From: Syncephalis plumigaleata
Lineage: Eukaryota > Zoopagomycota > Zoopagomycetes > Zoopagales > Piptocephalidaceae
Direction: 5' to 3'
Length of the DNA stretch: 64,000 nt
Assembly (NCBI GenBank): GCA_025201365.1
Contig: JAIXMF010000001.1
Span: forward strand, 930,001 to 994,000
In this document: piece after piece, positions 25,901-37,907 of the stretch
Position numbering within the stretch: the first letter of the stretch is position 1
Layout: the number at the start of each line of letters is the position of its first letter
Notes under the pieces: model-generated
What the model saw: the letters and a program-made list of their open reading frames with translations, nothing else
Databases searched by the model: none
What the model was told of the DNA's origin: nothing
Translations under genes and position numbers: made by a program

Positions 25901-28343
25901 ACGTAATGTCAACTAAACTAATCAGCAATTGGACATTAGTTCTACAAGATTGTCGCCGATGAAGGTCTCGTCCTATTGGAGACGGCTCTTGCTGCACTCT
26001 ATCCTAAACCCGATACTGCCACTAATGATGGTAAATTGCTGAGGAACTAGCTGGATCATTGACACATTGCTAATCCTTCCTACTTAGGTGTACTGGTGCT
26101 TAACCCATTATCATGGGTCGCACTGAAGTTGTTGCCGTACCGAATTGCGGCCAATTGACCGGAGACTTTCAAGTTGCTGCCGATGGCAAATCTGCTTACG
26201 TGTTAGGTTAGTAATCGCTGCAGATGAATATATATGCATATGTATGTATAATTTACGTATTGTATGAACAACAGCGTCCAACGTGCCATCCATGGGTCAT
26301 AGTGCATTCATCCCGCAAGTACAGTCGGAAGTATCGGTCAGTGGTAAGTTGATAACGCTAGATAACGGTATGCCATCAATAATCTATCGGATACTCATGT
26401 TATATTCCAGTGACTTCGATAAATGACACATTTGTCATGGAAAATCGACATATTCGTGTCACGATCGACAGTCGTGGTCATGTTACAAGTCTTTACGACA
26501 AGGAAGAGGAGTAAGTAGTCATATCTAAGTGTATTCGGTATGGATCGCATACCTTACTGTGTACTTCTTTTTAGTCGTGAAATATTCCATCCGGATCAAA
26601 GGCAAATGTGTTTGTCATCTACGAGGATCAACCGCTATACTGGGATGGTAAGAAGTGCTAGGCATATCGATGTTCTACAGTCTAATGCTTGTAATTATAT
26701 CGAATGATAATCCTTCCCCTCCTCAATTACCCTTCAGCCTGGGATGGTAAGTGTTGTTCATCATTTTATGTCGAGTAAATAACTGCTAATATTCATTATA
26801 CACACACCATTAGTTGAAGTATATCACATGGCAAAGGGACGTGAGATTTCATCAGGCACTGTTTCGGTAAGCCTTTCCTAGTAATCAAGTACTTTCCTCA
26901 AGTATACTTAAATGATACGCGCGCACACACACACACGCCATCCATTTATTCATTCATTAGATTAATGAAGTTGGTCCACTTCGTGCTTCTTTATTGGTTG
27001 AATACGAGATTAGCCCGACTAGTCGAGGCAAGCAACTTATTGTGCTCAATGCTAATTCCGCTCGACTTGACTTTGAAAATGATGTCGATTGGGATGAGAA
27101 TCGTCAATTGCTGGTAAGTAATGGTCAAAATCATCGTTCGTATCATCTTATTCAACTTGGTATAATTACAGAAAGTGGAATTCCCCGTTGATATTTATTC
27201 AGACTTTGCAAGTACATTGTGATTCGTTTGAATCATCACCACTTGCTAACCTTCATTCATCATCTACGCTATAGGCGACCTACGAAACTCAATTTGGCCA
27301 TGTACGACGACCAACCCATTACAACACTAGCTGGGACTACGCCAAGTTTGAGGTATGCGTGCACAAGTTTGCCGATCTATCGGAACACGGCTACGGCGTC
27401 ACGATCTTCAATGATAGTAAATATGGTGAGTTTATCGTGAAATTATAGGCATACTTGCAATGTTGGCATGCACTAAATACCAAGATGATGATGATGATGA
27501 TGCTGTTTAGGATTCTCGACATTCGGTAATGTCATGCGACTTACACTGCTTAGGGCACCCAAGGGCCCGATGCCCATTGCGATATCGGTGAGTGGGATAA
27601 CGTGCTCGTCTATTCTCTATATCCTCAATGCAAACTGATCAATATACGTATAACGTATTATTTCTTATTTATTTACAAAGGTCATCATAAATTCCGATTT
27701 GCCATGTTCCCGCATCATGGCACCTTCCATGAAACTCAAATTGTTCGACAGGCCCATGAATTCAATTCGCCACTTGTTGCACGGTAATTATAATAAGCAT
27801 ATTACTATAATGTGAACCTAATACGCTCGTTCATAGATCGCATCCAAAGGCTCAAGTGGACGTGTTGGGCCATAAGGCGGGTATACGTGTGCACGGTTCA
27901 CATAATGTTATCCTAGAAACGGTTAAGCGAGCCGAAGATTCCGATCACGTTATCGTTCGTCTACACGAAGCTTATGGCGGCACGGCACGGTACACTTGTC
28001 ATTGTAAGTGGTGATGCAATCGTAAATTATACATATAACTGACGGTATAAACTAATCGTGCACACTATGTGGTACAGCGAGTTCAATGTTAGCGCCGTTA
28101 ATTACTGCAACATCCTCGAGGATGAAGGCGGTGCTGCGATTCAACCATGTCAAACGACTAATCGCTATTCAGTGAAATTACGTCCATTCGAGATTGTTAC
28201 ACTGAAATTGACCGTCAAGAAGTAAGTATCCATATTGTCATGGCCTGATGTTTGTTTAACTTTATTCATTCATTATTTGGATAGCTAGTTCTAGCACGGC
28301 GACGACTAAAGACGAGGAAACCGACTGGATCATGGTAGAATAA
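22906..28343 (+). CDS. AMS1: Alpha-mannosidase, GH38 class IIC (vacuolar/cytosolic AMS1 type)
   Basis: This enzyme trims alpha-mannose from free oligosaccharides in the vacuole or cytosol. The start gives [17 protein letters not shown] and the N-terminal domain has [20 protein letters not shown], as in AMS1/MAN2C1. Next comes the GH38 catalytic domain: AVGHCHI then DSAWLWPY (zinc-binding His and Asp, split by an intron near 23971-24047), [20 protein letters not shown], and [20 protein letters not shown] with the nucleophile Asp (about 24570-24760). Later exons carry the beta-rich C-terminal domains, ending in [10 protein letters not shown] with TAA at 28341. More than twenty introns of 45-100 bp divide the gene, a much higher density than its neighbours. 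One frame change near 23100-23150 falls in conserved sequence (RNKF to [20 protein letters not shown]) and is probably an error. No signal peptide is seen, in line with the Cvt-type import known for AMS1. Confidence 0.93.
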
Positions 28344-28714
28344 ATAATACTATGGCAATAGTCATACTTGCTATCAGTCTATTACGGTGTATATGCTTCC
28401 ATTACCATTTACGAGATGATGATAAACAGTCCCAGTAGTAAATGATAGTTTTTACGAGTTGCAGTTTATAATGTGAAAATACTAACTAGTTACTCCCGCA
28501 TACTATAAATGAGGATAGGGCGAATTCATCGCCATTGTGTGTGTGCAATGATAGTCGTCGGTGTACGCGTGTTGTAGCAGCGGCAATATTTTTTGATAAT
28601 TTTTCTTTTTTTTCTTTTGACGAACGAGTCTTTTTCATCGTTTACACGCCACTTGACTTGTTCTTCATCAATTCCGATTACGCGCACGGAACGTTTCTTA
28701 CTCACGTATTCGTT
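28344..28714. promoter_or_regulatory. Intergenic region between AMS1 and NOP56
   Basis: About 370 bp holding the end of AMS1 and the promoter and leader of NOP56. A T-rich stretch (about 28590-28640) lies just before the NOP56 start. No gene or RNA was recognised. Confidence 0.4.
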
Positions 28715-30606
28715 ATGGTAAGCGTGCAGTACCATAATCATTTGTTGTACTAGTGGAAAGAGATCTAGCTACTTGGCAACAACAACTATGCTTTTGCTTC
28801 TTTATGCAATAATTTGATATATATGAATACCAGATATGTTCGTATCTTGTACTAATAGTTTATTTCTCTTTTATAGGCCGCCACTCATATTCTATACGAA
28901 ACGGCCTCAGGCTACGCGCTCTTTGAGCGTATTCAATCCGAAGAGATTGGTCAGAAGCTCGATGAAGTCCAGCCAGTATTCAGGATTTAGGTAAATTTGG
29001 CAAAATGGTCGCCCTTAAATCGTTTATGCCATTCAAAAATGCCATGCACGCGTTGGAGAATCAGAATGATGTCTCGGAAGGTAATACTACTTACAATAAT
29101 AATAATAACAATCTAGCATGATAGAGTTAGTTAGTGACACCTTAATTAATGACATTGATGTGTAGGTGTGTGCAATGCTTCTCTCAAGGCATTCCTAGAA
29201 TTGAACCTGCCAAAGTCGTCTAAAAAGGCCAAGGTATGCCTGGGTGTCGATGAGAAGAATCTTGCCGGTGCCATCAAGCAGGAGTTGTCGATCGACTGTG
29301 CCTCCGACGAACTAGTACGCGAGTTGGTGCGTGGTGTTCGATTCCACGCCGAGAAGATGCTAGCTCAGCTTAAGGATGGCGATTTGGAAAAGGCACAACT
29401 TGGTCTTGGCCATAGTTACTCTCGTGCCAAGGTCAAGTTCAACGTGCATCGTGCCGATAACATGATCATTCAATCCATCGCGTTGATCGATCAATTGGAC
29501 AAGGATATCAACACGTTCTCCATGCGTATTCGGTGAGTGGTACATCTATCATTCATATGAACAGATGCGATGTATATGTACACTAGATGGCATACTAAAT
29601 AATGATAATGATAACAATCATAGTGAGTGGTATGGCTGGCACTTCCCTGAGCTTGTCAAGATCGTGAATGACAATGGTCAATACGCTCGTTTGGCCAAGT
29701 TGATCAAGAACAAGTCGCAATTGACCGAGGAGAATTTGCCCTCCATCGAGGAGATCCTGACCAAGATGCTGGCAAGGCACAACAAGTGCTCGATGCCGCA
29801 CGCGCCTCGATGGGTACTGATATCTCCGATATCGACATGATCAACATCCAACACTTTGCCGATCGTGTTGTAGCCCTTACCGACTATCGTAAACGACTAC
29901 ACGGCTATTTGCAATCACGTATGAGTCAAGTGGCACCTAATCTAGCCGCGCTCATCGGTGAAATGGTCGGCGCACGACTTATCTCGCATGCTGGTTCCCT
30001 CACGAATTTGGCCAAGTATCCCGCGTCTACCGTACAAATTCTTGGTGCCGAGAAGGCACTTTTCCGCGCTTTGAAGACCAAGGGCAATACACCAAAGTAC
30101 GGTTTGATCTATCATTCCTCGTTCATTGGTAAGGCAGGCCAGAAGAATAAGGGACGTGTATCGCGATTCCTCGCCAACAAGTGCTCAATTGCATCACGTA
30201 TCGATTGCTTCACAGGTAAGTGGAACACACACCACCGATGAAGGAATGAATTGCTGCAGTGGATTGATATTGACGTCAAATATGTTGCTATAATTGCTAT
30301 CGAATAGAATTGCCAACCACGAAATTCGGTGATGCTATGCGAAAACAAGTTGAAGATCGTTTGGCTTTCTACGAGACGGGTGCACCACCTAGCAAGAACG
30401 CCGACACAATGGAAGCGGTCATCGCTGAATTGCATGCCGATAAAGATGATGTCATGGAGGATGTCATGGAGGATGCTGAGGATGTCAAGTCACCAAAGAA
30501 GGATAAGAAGAAGAAGAAGAAGGCCAAGAAGACGGAGGACGATGACGAGGCCATGGAAGTTGATACTCCCAAGAAGAAAAAGAACAAGAAAAACAAGAAA
30601 GAGTAA
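28715..30606 (+). CDS. NOP56: Box C/D snoRNP core protein NOP56
   Basis: NOP56 pairs with NOP58 and fibrillarin in snoRNPs that 2'-O-methylate rRNA in the nucleolus. The start codon stands alone in the first coding exon (28715-28717), followed by a 159-bp intron. The next exon begins [20 protein letters not shown], the usual N-terminal domain. The coiled-coil region ([20 protein letters not shown]) and the Nop domain follow; the latter is diagnostic: [20 protein letters not shown] and [20 protein letters not shown]. The C-terminus is a [12 protein letters not shown]-type basic/acidic tail ending at TAA 30604-30606. Frame changes near 28975 and 29770 sit in conserved sequence and are probably errors. 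No box C/D snoRNA was seen in the first intron. Confidence 0.95.
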
Positions 30607-30942
30607 TAAGCATATACTGTCATCGTAGAATATCAATGATCCATGCATGTCGCGATACTATTGTTTGGTTCATTAGCGGATATGATTCCGAGTTGTTTAG
30701 TCTCTTTAATTGCGCTACAATACAATTTATATCACCTTATTATTACTATTAGTATTGTTATAGTGATTGATTAAACTGAAAATGAACAAAATGAGTAGCG
30801 TCATCATTTATTAATCATTTATTGATCTAATTTATTACTTGTATGCATACACGTAACTCATCTATTGCAACCCTTTCTCGTTAAGTATCACACACACGTA
30901 CTGGTTAACCTGTTCATTCTTTTTGTTACAACTCTCTCCACT

Positions 30943-32573
30943 ATGGCAACCTCTCTATTTCCTGATCTTCTTTCTGGAGGCCAGAGTCGTCTATTAGAAT
31001 TCAAAGCGGGTCGTCTATTCCGAGATGGCGACACGAATTGGGTACGACCCGACGAAGCAAAAGGTCTCATCTATCTTGACAAGGTAAATCACGAACGAGA
31101 TGACTGAACTGCCGAGTATGCCTGCTTACTACTTGTTGATAAATAGCCAGATGGTCTACTACACTTTTATTGGAAGAATCGCGATACAAATAACGTGGCA
31201 GAAGTAAGTAGCTATAAACTAATAGTGATAGTAATAGTAATAGTAATAAACACGTTGTTGTATATCGTTGCTTACCTATCCTTCTACTTATTTTATGCTG
31301 CGTTACTCGACTAGGATCTAATTATTTTCGCAGATGACGCGGAATTCTTCAAGGTCACTCAAAGTTCTGGTCGTGTTTATGCGCTCAAGTTTAAATCCTC
31401 GGGTAATATCATGTTCTTCTGGATGCAACACGCGGATGAGGAACGTGATGAAATGCTTTGTCAGCGACTTAACGATCTGATCGCTAATCCTGATGCTGCC
31501 GGTAAGTTACAAGGGAAACAGAATGACAACGATAACGGTGATGAACATATGCTAATCGTTCAATGCTAGATATGATGGATGATCGTGATGCTTTAATGCA
31601 AATGCTTAATAGCTCCATGGATTACAAGTAAGTAATAGTAAAAATTGGGATAAGCAATGCATGCATGATACTTATCCTACAATCCACTAGTATCGATGAG
31701 GAGGACACGGGTGAACATCAGGAGCCATTGCTAAGTGAGGTCGCGGCACCTACACCGGCCTCAGCTGGAGCAGAAGTCAACTTGCAAACCAATCAGCTTA
31801 GTAGTCTACGTGAACTATTAGCGAATATCACGGTTCCTGATGAAGCAGGTATGTTATATATTTATGTGTATATTACATGTATACGTGCTAACTCTACGTT
31901 TAGAGGAACAATCTACCGATGCAGCTCTATCATTAGGCGATGTACTTACGGTAAAGAATATACAGCCACTGCTTAATGACTCGGAATTATGCTCAGGTAA
32001 ACGAAGTCGATTGTTTATACTCATTATTCGTATATACTAAATGATGGAACATAGCGGTCTTTCCTCATTTACCGGAAGGTGCCCCTCAAACAGCCGATGA
32101 AGTAAAGGCAGTGGTAGGCAGTCCACAATTCCGTCAAGTAAGCATAATGAATGATTACCTCGTATACAGTGCAATGATTAACGATTATACCATTGAATGA
32201 TATTGACAATCTAGTCATTGGCATCACTTAGTGCGGCATTGAATACGGGACAACTAGGACCATTGGTACAGGAATTAGGTAAGCTATTCTTGCTATTAAT
32301 ATATTACATTGGTAATAATAATGATGATGATAAATGAATCTATTCTATGTAGGATTACCACCATCAGCTGGTCATGGTAAGTAGGAGAGATAGCTAGTTA
32401 GTTATTTATTTATTTATAATATATCCTATTGATATTGAATAGGTGTGGAGGCATTCCTGCAAGCCATAGAAACATGTGCTCGTCAGCGTGCTACGGAAAA
32501 TGAAGAGGAAATGCAAGCGGATCCAACGCCAAGTAATCAGGATCATCATGCATCAGATCAAATGGAAGAATAA
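30943..32573 (+). CDS. RPN13: Proteasomal ubiquitin receptor RPN13 (ADRM1)
   Basis: RPN13 sits on the 19S cap of the proteasome, binds ubiquitin through its Pru domain and the deubiquitinase UCH37 through its DEUBAD domain. The start at 30943 gives MATSLFPDLLSGGQSRLLEF. The Pru domain runs to about exon 4 (EFKAGRLFRDGDTNWVRPDE, GLIYLDKPDGLLHFYWKNR, DLIIFADDAEFFKVTQSSGR, MFFWMQHADEERDEMLCQRL). After an acidic linker the DEUBAD-like helical domain begins with SLGDVLTVKNIQPLLND and ends with VEAFLQAIETCARQ. All splice junctions keep frame, and no disruption was found. The 3' end is 122 bp from the convergent YPI1 gene. Confidence 0.93.
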
Positions 32574-32695
32574 ATGAGCACAGATTGTAGGAATACGATA
32601 TCTCGTTCATTTAACCATTATATACAGATCTTATTGTTGCTATTGTTGCTCTGTTATCTTATTGCTGTTCTTGTGTATACAATCTATATTATGTG

Positions 32696-33370
32696 TTACT
32701 GGGATGATGATGATGATGTTGTTGTTGTTGTTGTTGCTGTTGTATGTGACGATGATCGATTGTTTGTTCCGTAGGTCTATCAGATGATACTGGTTGAGCC
32801 TTTTTCTTATGGTAATTCGGTGCTTTCTCATAAGCATTAGGACTAGGTGTCCTATTTAAACGACGGCGACGACCATGTCGACCATGTCGATGTCGATGTC
32901 GTTTATCTGATGTATCACAATCAGTATCACTATTATCTGAAGAGGAGCAGCAGGATGAAGAGGAAGACTCGTCACTTGATGATTCACCAAATGCTCGTTG
33001 CTTTCTAAATATACAACATACTATTACGACAAGTGTTAGTTACTACTATTGTATCTATTATAAACACCTATAATTGCTTACTTTTCGATTTTCTACGATT
33101 AAGATGCTCATTATCCACCACCGATTCATCCCAGTGTATTCTACGTCGTGGTACACTCGTTGTATCTACTCCCTCCTGAGTGGAGGAGGTCTCAGTATTG
33201 TTCGTATCATTAGCAGCATCAGGCACTGATTCACCCGCTAATCGTAAAACACCAGTAGATGGTATAAGTGCTGTACTTGTAGCTGATTCTTCTCTACGAA
33301 TTCGAGTTCTCTCTTGTAATTGCTGTGATGCACCACTTGTGCTAGCACCTCCACTTGTAGTATAGACCAT
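32696..33370 (-). CDS. YPI1: Type 1 phosphatase inhibitor YPI1 (PPP1R11/inhibitor-3 family)
   Basis: YPI1 binds and regulates the PP1 catalytic subunit (Glc7) in the nucleus. The start at 33370 gives MVYTTSGGASTSGASQQLQE. The family core is RRRIHWDESVVDNEHLNRRK, with the PP1-docking RIHW motif (RVxF type), followed across one phase-1 intron (about 33007-33082) by KSKICCIFRKQRAFGESSSD, the Cys/Phe block typical of inhibitor-3. The C-terminal half is Ser-, His- and Arg-rich and ends in a CAA/CAT tract coding poly-Q then poly-H (PSNT stop). The length, about 200 residues, is a little above the yeast protein's. The gene is convergent to RPN13 and divergent to the dioxygenase gene. Confidence 0.9.
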
Positions 33371-33682
33371 ATTCGCTGAATAGCGTATGATTCAAACGAA
33401 TAAACGTAATAATTCTAGTTGAATACGAAGAAAAGCGTAAATAATAGCAGCTTAATCAAAAGAGAGCAGCAAGAATAGAAGAGGGAGAGAAATAGAAATA
33501 AATAACTACTATGGCAAGTTAAACGGATAACGCTTTTTGAATCGGATTAATTCATTCACATAGAAACTAGCCAACCGGCTTGTCCTTGTCTCTCTCTCTC
33601 TTCCGAGTATTCTCCTTTATATTCCATGGTCATTCACTATTTTACTGCTTGTTAAATACAAAGTGAAAGCGTACTAATCAGC
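33371..33682. promoter_or_regulatory. Divergent promoter region of YPI1 and trimethyllysine dioxygenase
   Basis: 312 bp between two start codons. It holds a GA-rich stretch (about 33460-33500) and a CT-rich tract (CTCTCTCTCTCTTCC, about 33591-33605). No TATA box was assigned with confidence. Confidence 0.5.
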
Positions 33683-35762
33683 ATGTCGTTTATTAAACAA
33701 TATCACGGCAAGTTATTACCAGTAGTGGCACCGTTATTATCGTTACAACAAGTACGACGTTACGGTATGGTTACTCAACGAACGATATTTACAGGTCGAC
33801 CATTATTATCTTTACTAGTCACCAGTAAGTAGTCCTATTATGTGATACACGTCGATTATATCACACTAATACTATAGTGATGATATCAATATAGTACATT
33901 GAATAATGTAGTAAGGAACGAATCATATCGATGGATGATGGCACAACGCTTAGTAAGATAGTGACATTATTATTAAGGAGGAAGCTGATTTACTTTATTC
34001 ATTCATTCATTAGAAATCATCATTAATGTATTCACAAGCAACTAGTAATCATTCAGCATTAGCATCTACTCGTTGTCTACGTCAATATAGCACAGATATT
34101 ACAGTTGATGTAAACACTAGTGCTACATTATCGCGTGTAGATGCTAGTACACTAACACTAGACTGGCAACATGGTCCATCTAATACATTGTAAGTGATAT
34201 ATCGTAACTACAGTCATATCATATCATAGTAATAATGACAATGATGTGATTAGTCTACATTTTGGTTACGTGATCATTGTCCTTGTTCGCAGTGTCAACA
34301 TTCTGACACGAAACAACGATCGGTTGATACATTTATGGTAGAGTAATCATTACTCTTATTGAGGTTGATATATGTATTACTTATTACATGATTGATTTAA
34401 TAGATTCCTATGGATATTCAACCAGACATATAGCAATTGAACAGGACAACTTGAAACTTACTTGTTAGTATAATATGTAATTGTATCATATATATCGTTT
34501 AATAATATAATCATAATCATGATCAATAGGGCCTGATGGACACAAGACTAATTATCCACTAAGTTGGCTATATCAACAATTACCGAATAATCAAAGTACA
34601 CGTATGAAGGAATCCATTGCTGCTGCCACTACTACACTATGGGATGCAGGAATATAGATACATTACCGCTGTATCCTATAAAGAGGTAATAATAATAATA
34701 ATAATATGAAATTCCATCTAATCATCATTGATATAATAATCTAGGTCATGAATACTGAACAAGGTGTACATCAATGGTTGCAACTTATCGTAAGTATTAC
34801 GTATAGGTAATTGAACATACAACATGTTTATCATATATATATATATATCATGTCTAGAAACAATACGGTATTGGATTTGTTAAAGATGTACCGCCTAATG
34901 CATTTGATACGGAGAAATTGGCACTACGTATTAGTCATATACGCCATACACATTATGGTAGGTTGAGGATATTGATGCATTGCTTGATAATGAATGAATC
35001 AATCTGGCATTATTATTATTATTAGGTGGTTTTTGGGAATTACAGCGGATATGGCACACAATGATACTGCTTATACAACGCTATCACTTCAATTACATAC
35101 GGACAATACGTATTTCACTGATCCAGCAGGGTAACTAATATTAGTTATATGAAAGGTAATGGCATTACTAATGCACGCCACCATCTAGACTTCAAATGTT
35201 CCATATATTACGACCGGCCGACAAAGGTGGTGAATCCTTGTTTCTAGATGGATTTAATGCTGCGCGTATTCTATACGAGAAAGATCCACATGCCTATCGT
35301 GTCCTGTCAACCACACGTACCAATGCCATGGCTTGTGGCGACAATCGATTCAACATACAGCCTGCTCATGCCTATCCATTGCTGAACCATTTGCCAACAA
35401 CTATTAATGGTGTAATCGAATCAGTAGCCGACACTTCCCAATCATCTATCGATAGACTGTTCCAGGTTCGATACAATAATGATGATCGTGCCCCATTATG
35501 TCTAGATGTTCATGAGACACGCGAGTACTACCAAACACTACGTGTATGGCAATCCATTGTACGTGATCCTGCTAACATTCTAGAGATTGCCCTACCACCC
35601 GGTCTAGTCGTATGTTTTGATAATTGGCGCGTACTACACGGTCGTAATGCATTTGTAGGTCGACGACAAGTATGCGGCTGTTATCACGGTGCTGACGATT
35701 GGCATAGTCGATTGCGTGCATTATCAGAGAGAAACAACAGCATTGACAATAACATCCATTAA
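33683..35762 (+). CDS. TMLHE: Trimethyllysine dioxygenase (carnitine biosynthesis), mitochondrial
   Basis: This Fe(II)/2-oxoglutarate enzyme hydroxylates N6-trimethyllysine, the first step of carnitine synthesis. The N-terminus (MSFIKQYHGKLLPVVAPLLS, then QQVRRYGMVTQR) is basic and amphipathic and suits a mitochondrial presequence. The N-terminal domain has HFWLRDHCPCSQCQHSDTKQ, a Cys-rich zinc site as in TMLHE/BBOX. The catalytic domain has DTAYTTLSLQLHTDNTYFTD (iron ligands His and Asp of HxD) and CFDNWRVLHGRNAFVGRRQV (distal His and 2OG-binding Arg). NWRVLHGR plus QxCGCY fits TMLHE better than gamma-butyrobetaine dioxygenase. Seven or so short introns are present. Frame changes near 34435, 34660 and 35040 fall in conserved or expected coding sequence. 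Stop TAA is at 35760-35762. Confidence 0.88.
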
Positions 35763-35838
35763 CTAGCGAATAGTTCAAAAATATATATTGCTTTACTAAT
35801 ATTTACCACACTAAATTCACTCTGTATCATTGTAACAA

Positions 35839-36626
35839 CTAATTGATGCGTTCGTATAATTGAAATTCAAAGGTTGTTCCATCTCGTTCATTGATTAGAA
35901 CACCCTCGGGATAGTCATCATATTGAATGGTTGTGGTAGTAGAGGTAGTAGTAATACTGGTGCTAGTAGAGGTGGTAGTAGTAGTGCTATCAACGGTAAT
36001 TCGACGACGCCTTAACATATCCGCTTGCAATTCCTCATGAGTGCATCGTCTCCAACCGGCCGCCGTAATCGTCTTGATATCTTGTGCGAAAAGCGAGGGG
36101 AAATGCGCGGTAGCATTGGGTACATTGACATGAACACGCGTCAAATAGACACGCCCACAACTTGGATGCTGCACTGCTTCGGCATAAAGTCGTGTTCCAC
36201 CACAGATGAATATATCTGCAATATCCATTCGAGTGGATAAAAGATCCAGTGCTGCATCTAATGATTTAGCTGATAGCACATCTTCAGGTAAACTAGGAAA
36301 CGAGCAAACAATTACTTTAGTGTTACCGCTGCTTCTGTTTTGTTATGATGGTTCACTCACCTTTTTATGAATTCCTCGTTGCTTGTTAGCACAATATTCA
36401 GTCTACCGGCGAGTGGTCGCATTCTCACTGGTATACCTAGATATGTGTCACGACCCAGAATAACCGCGTTACGACAGTGAGAAGGATAAGTGCCATGTAG
36501 AATCTCTTTGCTAACACGTTCGAAATGAGCGGTATCGCGTGGTATACGCCAAGGTATCTTGGGTCCCACACCGATACCGTTGTCTAGCGAGCATGCTACG
36601 ACAACGTGGAATGTTCTAATAGTCAT
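35839..36626 (-). CDS. DHFR: Dihydrofolate reductase
   Basis: DHFR reduces dihydrofolate with NADPH. It is a free-standing gene, not fused to thymidylate synthase. The start at 36626 gives MTIRTFHVVVACSLDNGIGV. The catalytic block is GPKIPWRIPRDTAHFERVSK; the active-site acid is Asp (in PRDTAHF). Next come RNAVILGRDTYLGIP, the LAGRLNIVLTSN segment, and after one intron (about 36285-36358) the ADIFICGGTRLYAEAVQHP NADPH-binding GG motif. A Ser/Thr-rich low-complexity insert (about 36000-35920) lies before the C-terminal strand FEFQLYERIN. The insert is absent from typical DHFRs and may form a surface loop. The frame is intact throughout. Stop is TAG. Confidence 0.93.
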
Positions 36627-36799
36627 ATTGATGACACGAAGAAGAAGCACAGAGAGCAAACAAATAAGAAAAGTTAATAGCAATGATAATGAATGATCAC
36701 ATCGAAATAGTTCGTATTTTTAAATTTCTCTCATTCCACGTGAATTAATCCGACTGGTTCATTCCCATCTCTTATCTTTAATCGCTCTATGTGTGTATA

Positions 36800-37905
36800 C
36801 AGTGTTTTTCCATCCAATTTGCGCATTTATCCTTTAACATTTGCAGTTTATTAATAAATAGATTAACACAATTGTTAACACCATTATCGCATTGCTATTA
36901 TTATTGAGTAGTTGTCATCGCTCTAGCAGTTGAGGGAGATGTTAACGATCGTGATATCACATATTACAATTAGTGATAATAAGTAATAGACACGTTGATA
37001 GAACTTACATATCTTGGATGCAAAGCGATACAATCACGGATAAGTTGCTTTCTGATGCTTAGTTCCTCGTTGTTGCACTGATCCTCATTTCTTTGAACAA
37101 CTAAAGGTAACACACTGATGAAATGTATCTATGGTATACATAATCCTTTCTGAGATGCGCTCCTTATTGCTCATTATTACCCCCAACCATTCCTGCATCA
37201 TGAGATTGGTTCTATGCTGGTATTACAGCCATGTCCCTTCAACACTCGCCATAGTTTCAATATTAAATAATGTTACATTATCCACTATAAATATGGGTCC
37301 TATTTTGTACGAATTGAATAAACTTATCTTCATCTTCCAGTTCAATCGTCCTATTACACTCTACCACACTACCTTATTGTATATCGCCTACACATTGTGC
37401 TTGAGCAATCGAGCAATCATAGCTCCCACACTATCAATGAGAAAGTGTCCTACTACTTGTCATGATCCCTTACGGTAAGTATACCTCATTACACTTTGAT
37501 ATTTATTACAGTGTACTAATTCATTATTCTGTTAGATGCACACATCGAAACAATGATTAAGAGGACATGCAAGTTAAAGGATTCGAGTATCGTTTGTGGA
37601 ATCGGGGTTATGGTTGCTCGTCTGGATTTCATTCAAATCATCAAATGCCTTCGTAGTGGAACTGATGTTCCAACACACCCTCATCCAAGTGTCGTTGCTT
37701 CCAATCATTCAAGACAGGAGGACAAGGACATCGAGGAACCAAACAACAAATACAAATTACCAGGTTGTATCGTCAACCGCCGCACTGTCGCCCAAGCGAC
37801 AAGGCACCCAGAATACAGGGGTAGAAATACTTGTAAGTGTAACATCATCATTATTTATTCGTAAAGACAAAAGACTAACTGCGCAAATTGGATGGAAAAA
37901 GCCTG
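36800..37905 (+). mobile_element. DNA transposon with TIRs and TA target duplication (Tc1/mariner-pogo type), long copy
   Basis: The left end reads CAGTGTTTTTCCATCCAATT and continues TGCGCA. The right end is its inverse (the plus strand ends TGCGCAAATTGGATGGAAAA AGCCTG). The TIR is about 26 bp with few mismatches. Both ends abut TA (36798-36799 and 37906-37907), the target duplication of the Tc1/mariner/pogo superfamily. Subterminal sequence is shared with the copy at 43728-44252, which lies in reverse orientation: the first ~92 bp here match its right end and the last ~85 bp match its left end. Internal frames (37131-37478, 37553-37864 with a possible splice near 37475) do not show a recognisable DDE transposase, so this copy is probably non-autonomous or decayed. 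Confidence 0.75.
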
Positions 37906-37907
37906 TA

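Noticed and set aside
28718-28876. Box C/D snoRNA in the first NOP56 intron
   Set aside because: No RTGATGA and CTGA pair in proper order was found.
37131-37864. Host gene inside the long TIR element
   Set aside because: Frames are short, resemble no known protein, and the ends of the segment behave as a transposon; a decayed or non-autonomous element explains it better.
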